From NCBI RefSeq assembly GCF_000967495.1, contig NZ_JXXU01000082.1, forward strand, positions 1-33,755: DNA of 33,755 nucleotides, written 5' to 3'. Origin of the DNA: Vibrio neptunius (lineage in GTDB: Bacteria; Pseudomonadota; Gammaproteobacteria; Enterobacterales; Vibrionaceae). Below the pieces are notes generated by a model that saw only the letters and a program-made list of their open reading frames with translations, ran no database searches and had not been told where the DNA came from. The position numbers and the translations under genes are program-made. Shown here in pieces: positions 16,501 through 25,500 of this stretch. How positions within the stretch are numbered: the stretch's first letter is position 1; each line of letters opens with the position of its first letter.

Positions 16501-19500
16501 ACGTCATGACCAAAGTCGGTAATGATCTGACAGCGGCGCTGATGATCGGTAAAGCGAACATCTACACCCATGTCGGCGATGGAACCAGTTTAGGGTTGTT
16601 CGCCGGTGAAATGAACGTGATGACGAAAGTCGGTAACGGTACAACCTTGGCGGCGATGTTTGGCAAAGCCAACATCATGACGCATGTTGGCGATGGTCTC
16701 ACAGGCGTGTTAGCACTGGGCGAAGCCAATATTGTCACCAAAGTGGGTGATGATTTCATGGGCGTGGTGGCAGCAGCAAAAGCGAACGTCGTGACTCATG
16801 TTGGTGATGCAACAACCGCAGCGGTATTGGCTGGTAAAGGTAATATCCTCACCAAAGTAGGCGAAGGCACCACAGTGGGTTTGTTGATATCTGATATCGG
16901 CAACGTGATGACCCATGTCGGAGATGGCACGACCATAGGTATTGCCAAAGGCAAGGCCAATATCGTGACCAAGGTCGGCGATGGGTTGGGCATCAATGTC
17001 GCTTGGGGGCAAGCTAACGTGTTTACCCAAGTGGGCGACGGTGATCGCTACAACTTTGCCAAAGGTGAAGCCAACATCATCACCAAAGTGGGGGATGGCC
17101 AAGAAGTCTCCGTGGTGCAAGGTAAAGCCAACATCATTACTCATGTGGGCAATGGCGACGACTACACCGGAGCTTGGGGTAAAGCAAACGTCATTACTAA
17201 AGTGGGCGATGGCCGCAACGTGGTACTGGCAAAGGGTGAGGCCAACATTGTTACCCAAGTGGGCGATGGTGATAGCTTCAACGCCCTTTGGAGCAAAGGC
17301 AACGTCGTGACCAAAGTGGGTGATGGTATGCAGGTGACTGCTGCGAAAGGCAAAGCCAATATCACCACCACGGTCGGTGATGGTTTGAGTGTGACGGCTG
17401 CCTACGGTGACGCCAACATCAACACCAAGGTGGGCAATGGTGTTTCTGTTAACGTGGCTTGGGGCAAATACAACATCAACACGAAAGTGGGGGATGGCCT
17501 GAATGTTGCCGTAATGAAAGGCAAAGCCAACGCTAATATTCACATCGGTGACGGTCTCAACATCAATGCCTCTTACGCACGAAACAACGTTGCAATTAAA
17601 GTCGGTAACGGCGATTTTTACAGCTTAGCGGTTGCATCGAGCAACACCAGCAGCAACAAGCTTTCGGCACTGTTTGATAACATCAAACAAACACTATTGG
17701 GTGTCGGTGGCAGCCAGGCTATTAACTATTTGGTTCACGGTGATGAAGCTTCGTCATCTGGTACGCAAAAAGGCCGTGGTGCAATTGCAACACCTGAAAT
17801 CACCAAGCTGGATGGTTTCCAAATGGATGCCATTGAAGAAGTGGGCTCGGACTTGGGTGATAGCCTAACAGGCAGTGTCACTGAGGTGGATACCCCAGAT
17901 CTCAACGAGATGGACAATGATCTCAACATTGACGGCGCTTCTGATAACGCTCCGAATCTGATTGTGAATGGTGATTTTGAACAAGGTGATCGTGGTTGGC
18001 AATCGACACACGGTGTTGAAGCGTCTTACTCGGGTAGCGTGTATGGCGTGAATGGAGAAGGCCATGGCACACGCGTCACTGAGCTGGATACCCACACCAA
18101 TACCAGTCTTTATCAAGATTTGACCGATCTTACAGACGGTGAAGTCATTGCCGTGAGCTTTGATTTTGCAAAACGTGCAGGTCTATCGAATAACGAAGGC
18201 ATTGAAGTGCTTTGGAACGGTGAAGTCGTCTTCTCATCGTCTGGTGATGCCTCTGCTTGGCAGCAAAAAACCTTAAAACTGACCGCACATGCTGGCAGTA
18301 ACCGAATCGAATTCAAAGGCACAGGCCACAATGATGGGCTGGGCTATATCTTAGATAATGTCGTGGCGAAATCGGAATCTTCGCCACAAGCCAACGCAGT
18401 GAGTGGGCACGCGACACAAAATCAAGCGTCGCAGAATGCCCTATCAGACAAAGAGCGCGCAGAAGCAGATCGTCAGCGCCTTGAACAAGAAAAGCAGAAA
18501 CAGCTTGATGCTGTCGCGGGTTCACAAAGTCAATTGGAGTCGACCGACCAACAAGCCATAGAAAATAACGGTCAGGCTCAACGTGATGCAGTAAAAGAAG
18601 AATCGGAAGCCGTGACCGCTGAGTTGACAACATTGGCGCAAGGTCTCGATGTGCTTGATGGCCAAGCCACGCATACTGGCAAGTCAGGCGAACAATGGCG
18701 CAACGATTTTGCCGGCGGTTTGCTCGATGGCGTTCAAAGCCAGATTGACGATGCCAAGCAGCTAGCTAGTGACAAGATGGCGGCGGCGAAGCAGACGCAA
18801 TCTGACAATAACAGCAAAGTTAAAGATTCTATTGCCAAGTCTGAAGCGGGTGTCGCCAAAGGTGAGCAAAATCGAGCAGGTGCAGAGCAAGACATCGCCG
18901 AAGCTAAAGCCGATGCAGAAACACGCAAAGCCGATGCTGTGGCGAAAAGCCACGACGCGAAACAGGCCGAATCTGACGCACACAGCGCTGCAAACGACGC
19001 ACAATCGCGTGGTGATCGCGATGCAATGAATGCCGAAAATAAAGCCAACCAAGCACAGAATGATGCGCAAGGGGCGAAGCAAAACGAAGCCGATCGTCCA
19101 GACCGCCAAGGCGTGGCTGGCAGCGGCCTTTCGGGTAACGCTCATCGCGTGGAAGGGGCTGGTGAAACGGGCAGTCATGTTAACACCGATAGTCAAACAA
19201 ACGCTGATGGTCGATTCAGTGATGGCTTGACCGAGCAAGAGCTGGAAGCGCTGGAAGGGGCGACAAACGCCGTTAATCGTCTGCAAATTAACGCAGGTAT
19301 TCGCAGTAAGAACAGTGGTAGCACCATCACCTCAATGTTCACTGAAGCGAACGCTGACAGCATTGTGGTAGACACTACGGTGTCTCAGGATGTGGTTCGA
19401 AAAGAGGTTCGCATTTCTGGGGTGAATTTAGTAGGGCTTGGTGAAGCTTCGCATGATGGAGCTGAGGTCGGAACGGCAGTCAATACTATGTTGCGTGAAT

Positions 19501-22500
19501 CTCTGCCCTTTTACTCACTTCGTACCGAGCGTAATCTCTTGGTGCAAGAAGGCGATGAAGGTTTCGAAGTCCGCTCATGGCCGGGTTCCGATGATAAGAG
19601 CAAGACCATCCTTCTGGATAATCCTGAAGATGCCGCTCAACAAAAAGCCATGGAGCGCTTCATTCTAGCAAACTTCGACAATTTCGAGCAGATGCCAGAT
19701 GAGCTCTTCTTAGTGGACAACAAGGTGCTCTCGCATCACGATGGCCGCACGCGAATTTTGGCTCAGAAAGAAGACGGTGCTTGGACGTACAACACCAACT
19801 CAGAGTTGATGTCGGTAACTGAACTACTTGATGCTGCTCATGTAAGCGGCAAAGTGCGTGGTGAAAGCTACCAACAAGTGATCGATGCTTTGGCTGAGTA
19901 TCATGCGAGTACAGCTGAACACGCAGACTATGAACTTGAGTCAGTGGAGCAGCTGGTCAACTTACGTAAAAAGATTGAAGGTTATGCTCTGGGCCATCCA
20001 GATTCTGGTCGTCTTGAAGCGATGAACTCACTGTTAAATCAGGTTAATTCACGTTTAGAAGAAGTCTCTGTTCTGGCGGTCTCTGAACAAAGCATCAAAG
20101 CGCACGATAGTTTTAGCCGTCTATATGATCAGCTTGACAATGCCAACTTAAAACAGAGTAAACATCTGTATCTGGATGGAAATGGCGATTTCGTCACTAA
20201 GGGTAAAGGCAATCTTGCCAAGATCGATCAGCTAGGTGGTAGCGATGCTGTACTTGAAAAAGTAAAAGCATCCGTAAGTCATGAATATGGTCAAGCCATC
20301 GCCGATTCGATCTTCGCTGGGCTTTCTGCCAATGAACTTGCCAAAGATGGCAAAGGCATTGATATCACTGGGTTAAACAGAGTACACCAAGCGCTTGAAC
20401 AGCATATGTCACCAGTGAGCGCAACCATGTACATTTGGAAGCCGAGTGATCACAGCGCGTTGGGTCACGCCGCATTGCAAATTGGCCAAGGGCGCACGCA
20501 GATCGACGCTCAAGCCGCGGCCGACTTCAACAAACAAAATTACGTCAGTTGGTGGCCACTCGGTAGCAAGTCATCCAATATCCGCAATATCTTCAACGTG
20601 GCGACAGAATATCAGCCAGATCTCAAACTACGCTGGAGCGACTTCAGTCAACCGGCGCATCAAAATGATACGCTTGAGCATGATATGGCATCGGAAGAAA
20701 ACGATGGCTTTGGCTTGAACGATGGCGAAACTAAGCTGAAACGCTTTATCGAAAAGCTCAACGCCGCGAAAGGTATTGACGCAGCCTACAAAGATGCCTC
20801 TGAAGGTTATGCGAGTGTGCTACTGGGCAATCCGGATATGCTTGTATCGACAGGCATTCCAGCGCATGTTTTCCAGCCATTCGTCGATCAATGGAATGAC
20901 ACCAGCTACGACATGATGGACGTAGCAAACCGTTTTGCTCAAGAGCTACAGAAACAAGCTCAAGCAAGTGGCGATCCAGCCCTTGTGGCAAAACGCATCG
21001 ACAACGTGGTTCGTCTATTTGCTGAGAGAGCGCTGGAAGAAATCGAAGCCTTTAAAGCTAGCGAAGCTGATGAAGGTCGAGTGTTCCGCATCAACCTAGA
21101 AGGCTTGGATGTGGCGGCGATGCAAGCAGAGTGGAATCGTTTAAGTCACGATCCAGATGCTCGCTATCAGTTGTTGACCAAAAACTGCTCAAGTACAGTC
21201 GCAAAAGTGTTAAAAGCGGGTGGGGCTGACAAACTTATCGGTCACACATGGCGACCTAAGTTTGGTGTTTGGACGCCGACAGAGCTTTTCAACTTTGGTC
21301 AGGCACTGCAGGAAGCTCAGCTTGAGATTTCCGCGAAGAAGCAAAGTCATCAAGTCAATGATGACCTTGATGCCTTGTCAGGCAGTGAGAAGCACAAAGA
21401 CAAGGTGGCGATTGAAAATGATGGTACGCCGCCGCGCGATAAAGTATCTCTTAGCCCGCTGACTCGATTCCTCAACAATGAGTTATACGGTGGGAGAGAT
21501 GCGCGTCGTAAGATTGGCGACATCACGCAAACCCTACTTGATCATGCGGTAGAAAAGGGTGAGTCGCAGAAAGTCACCCTGAAAGGGGAGGCGGGTCGTC
21601 TAACGGGGTATTACCATCAGGGAACGGCCTCAAGCGACAGTGAAACGAGCACGACAAGCGGCAAAGTCGTGTTGTTCCTGCATGGTTCTGGTTCGTCTGC
21701 TGAAGAGCAAGCGAGTGCGATTCGCAGCCACTACCAGAAACAAGGTATCGACATGCTTGCAGTCAACCTGCGTGGCTATGGTGAAAGCGATGGCGGGCCA
21801 AGCGAAAAAGGCTTGTACCAAGACGCTCGCACCATGTTCAACTACCTAGTGAATGACAAGGGTATTGACCCAAGTAACATCATCCTGCACGGCTACTCAA
21901 TGGGCGGTCCAATTGCCGCTGATTTAGCACGTTATGCTGCGAAAAATGGCCAAGCGGTGTCGGGCTTATTGCTTGATCGACCTATGCCAAGTATGACCAA
22001 AGCCATCACCGCTCATGAAGTGGCGAACCCTGCTGGTATTGTGGGTACGATTGCGAAAGCAGTTAACGGCCAATTCTCGGTGGAGAAGAACCTAAAAGGT
22101 TTGCCTCAAGAGACACCAATTCTGCTACTCACGGACAACGAAGGCTTGGGTGAAGAAGGCGAGAAACTGCGTGCCAAACTGGCCGTTTCTGGCTACCAGG
22201 TGTCGGGCGAACAAACCTTCTATGGCCATGAAGCAAGCAATCGTTTAATGAGCCAATATACGGGAAAAATTGTGTCTGATTTGTTTGATACACAACACAT
22301 CAAACACAATGAAGCAAAGTTAAACCAAGAATCACACGGCAAGAACTACGAGTCCCGAGATCTTATCCTAAAACCAATTTCGCAGCCTGAAAAGGTTGAG
22401 CTTGGCATGCCAGAGGCGGATCAAACAGTACTAGCAGATATTGCAGAACGTGAAAATGTGATTATTGGTGTGCGTCCTGTTGATGAGAAATCTAAATCTC

Positions 22501-25500
22501 TGATTGCATCTAAGATGTACAGCAGTAAAGGTCTCTTCGTTAAAGCCAAAAGTTCTGATTGGGGACCAATGTCAGGCTTTATCCCAGTAGATCAATCATT
22601 TGCAAAAGCATCAGCAAGAAGAGATCTTGAAACGTTTAACCGTCATGCAGAGCAATCTATTCAATCTGGTAATGCGGTAAGTGCCGACTTGTACCTCAAT
22701 CAAGTTAGGGTAGAAGAGCTGGTCTCCAAATATCACTCACTCACCCCTCTGGAGCTGGATGACCAGAGCGGTATGTATAAAACAACGGCGACCAATGGTG
22801 ACCAAAGCGTTCCTTTCTTCCTAAATAAGGTGACGGTAGACGGCAATGAGCTATGGCAGGTTCATTACATCACAAATGGGGAATTGGCGCCGTTTAAAGT
22901 CATTGGTGATCCGGTCTCAAAGCAGCCAATGACGGCAGATTATGATTTGCTTACTGTGATGTATTCCTATGGAGACCTCGGTCCACAGGATAAGATAAAA
23001 CAGCCATTAACATGGCAGCAGTGGAAAGACTCTGTTACGTATGAAGACTTAACGCCTAAATACAAAGAGCTCTATAGCAATCAAGATCTCTACAACAAGA
23101 AAGATGGAGCAAGCCTTGGTAATTTGAGCGGCCGCTTAAAAGAGCTTAAGGATCGGATTAATGTTGATTTAGGTCGAACTAATGGTCTCGAGATGGTTCA
23201 TCACGGTGCAGATGACGCAAATCCTTATGCCGTTATGGCGGATAACTTCCCTGCTACTTTCTTCGTTCCGAAAAGCTTTTTCGCCGAAGATGGCTTAGGG
23301 GAAGGCAAGGGCTCGATCCAAACCTATTTCAATGTCAATGAACAGGGTGCAGTGGTAATCCGAAATCCACAGGAGTTTTCTGATTTCCAGCAGGTGACGA
23401 TCAATGCAAGTTTTCGCGCTTCATTTAATGATAAGTGGAATCATGGCTTAGATGAGCCCTTATTTACGACCAAGCGTAAACTGTCTCATGAATATCTAAA
23501 CAAGAGAGAGCAATTACTTAAAAAGTTATCGGGCGATCGTCTCGACGCTCAGGATGAGACACTGGTGGCGCTTGGTAATCCAGATGATGTGTCAGGTAAC
23601 AAGGCCAAAGTAGCGGTCGATGTATCGCAGATCTTTACTAGGCAAGAACTCAAAGAGAGAGCAAACGTCTTCGCTAAGCCGATTGGCGCATCCTATCAAG
23701 GTATTCTCGATCAACTTGATCTTGTTCATCAGACGGTAAGCCGTGATCAAATCGTCGCGAGCTTTGAGCTGAATAAGAAGGTCAATGCCTACATAGCTGA
23801 ACACCCAACGTCGGGGCGTAATCAAGCGCTAACGCAGTTGAAAGAGCAGATCACCAGTGCCTTGTTTATCGGTAAGATGCAAGTTGCCCAAGCGGGTATT
23901 GACGCAATCGCACAAACAAGACCAGAGCTTGCAGCGCGTATCTTTATGGTCGCGATTGAAGAGGCCAACGGTGAACATCTAGGTTTGACGGATATGATGG
24001 TTCGTTGGGCCAATGAAGACCCATACTTGGCACCGAAGCAAGGCTACAAAGGCGAAACACCAAATGACCTCGGCTTTGATGCCAAATACCACGTAGATCT
24101 CGGTGATCATTACACTGACTTCAAACAGTGGCTAGAAACGTCTCAGTCTAACGGGTTGTTGAGTAAAGCTGTGTTGGATGAATCCACTAAAACGGTTCAT
24201 CTTGGCTATAGCTATCAAGAGCTTCAGGATTTGACGGGTGTAGAATCGGTGCAAATGGCATTCTACTTCTTGAAAGAAGCTGCGAAGAAAGCGGATCCGA
24301 TTTCCGGTGATTCAGCTGAAATGATATTGCTGAAGAAGTTCGCTGATAATAGCTACCTATCGCAACTTGATTCTGACCGTATGGATCAAATTGAAGGGAT
24401 CTACCGTAGTAGCCATGAGGCGGACGTTGATGCTTGGGATCGTCATTACTCTGGTGCAGCTTATGATCAGTTGACGACTAAACTTGCTGGTGCCGCGGGT
24501 GTTGACGAGCAGCTTTCGGTTCTTCTCAATGACCGTAAAGGCCTCTTGATTGGTGAAGTGCATGGCAGTGATGTCAATGGCTTGCGCTTTGTTAATCAAC
24601 AGATGGATGCGCTGAAAAAGCAGGGTGTCACCGTGATTGGCCTTGAGCATTTGCGCTCAGACCTCGCGCAGCCACTAATTGATCGCTACTTAGCTACAGG
24701 CGTAATGTCGAGTGAATTAAGTGCAATGCTTAAAACCAAGCATCTCGATGCTACTTTGTTTGAAAACGCACGTGCGAACGGTATGCATATTGTGGCGCTG
24801 GATGCCAATAGCACCGCGCGTCCAAACGTTCAGGGAACTGAACATGGTCTAATGTACCGTGCTGGTGCAGCAAACAACATTGCGGTGGAAGTACTACAAA
24901 GCCTGCCTGATGACGAAAAGTTTGTTGCCATCTATGGCAAAGCGCACTTGCAGTCGCACAAAGGGATTGAAGGGTTCGTTCCAGGTATCACGCACCGCCT
25001 TGACCTTCCTGCGCTAAGAGTCAGTGACTCGAACCAGTTCAGGGTTGAACAAGACGATATGACTTTGCGTGTTGTCTACGATGATGTGGCCAACAAACCG
25101 AAGATCACGTTTAAGGACAGCCTGAGTGGCGTAAATACAACTATTCACAACCAAAATGTCAATGACTGGGAACGTGTTGCCGTGACTCCAACAGCGGACG
25201 GTGGTGAAACCCGTTTTGACGGTCAAATCATCGTCCAAATGGAGAACGACTCTGTTGTTGCAAATGCCGCCGCTAACCTCGCGGGTAAGCACCCTGAAAG
25301 CAGTGTAGTAGTGCAGCTGGATTCAGACGGCAACTACCGTATTGTGTATGGCGACCCGGTAACACTGGATGGAAAGCTACGTTGGCAGTTGGTGGGTCAT
25401 GGTCGTGATGATTCAGGCAGCAACAACACACATTTGAGTGGTTACAGCGCCGAAGATCTGGCAGAGAAATTAGCCAATTTCCAGCAGTCGTTTAGCCAAG

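Noticed and set aside
16710..17543. Long open antisense frame of 277 codons within the B repeats
   Set aside because: It mirrors the repeat codons of rtxA, is itself a regular repeat of His/Gly/Asp words, and has no SD. It is a by-product of the biased repeat sequence.
15640..17630. Regular repeats of about 60 bp resembling a CRISPR-like or tandem DNA array
   Set aside because: The periodicity is in the encoded protein; units are diverged at DNA level, lie in one open frame and have no identical repeats separated by unique spacers.
19440..20000. A separate DUF1 or actin cross-linking effector before RID
   Set aside because: Only about 160 residues lie between the likely first processing site and the RID bundle, and they match the segment that precedes RID in V. 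cholerae; there is no room for another effector.
22290..23610. MCF effector between ABH and RRSP
   Set aside because: No MCF-type catalytic Cys-His-Asp pattern; all ExoY cyclase residues are present instead.
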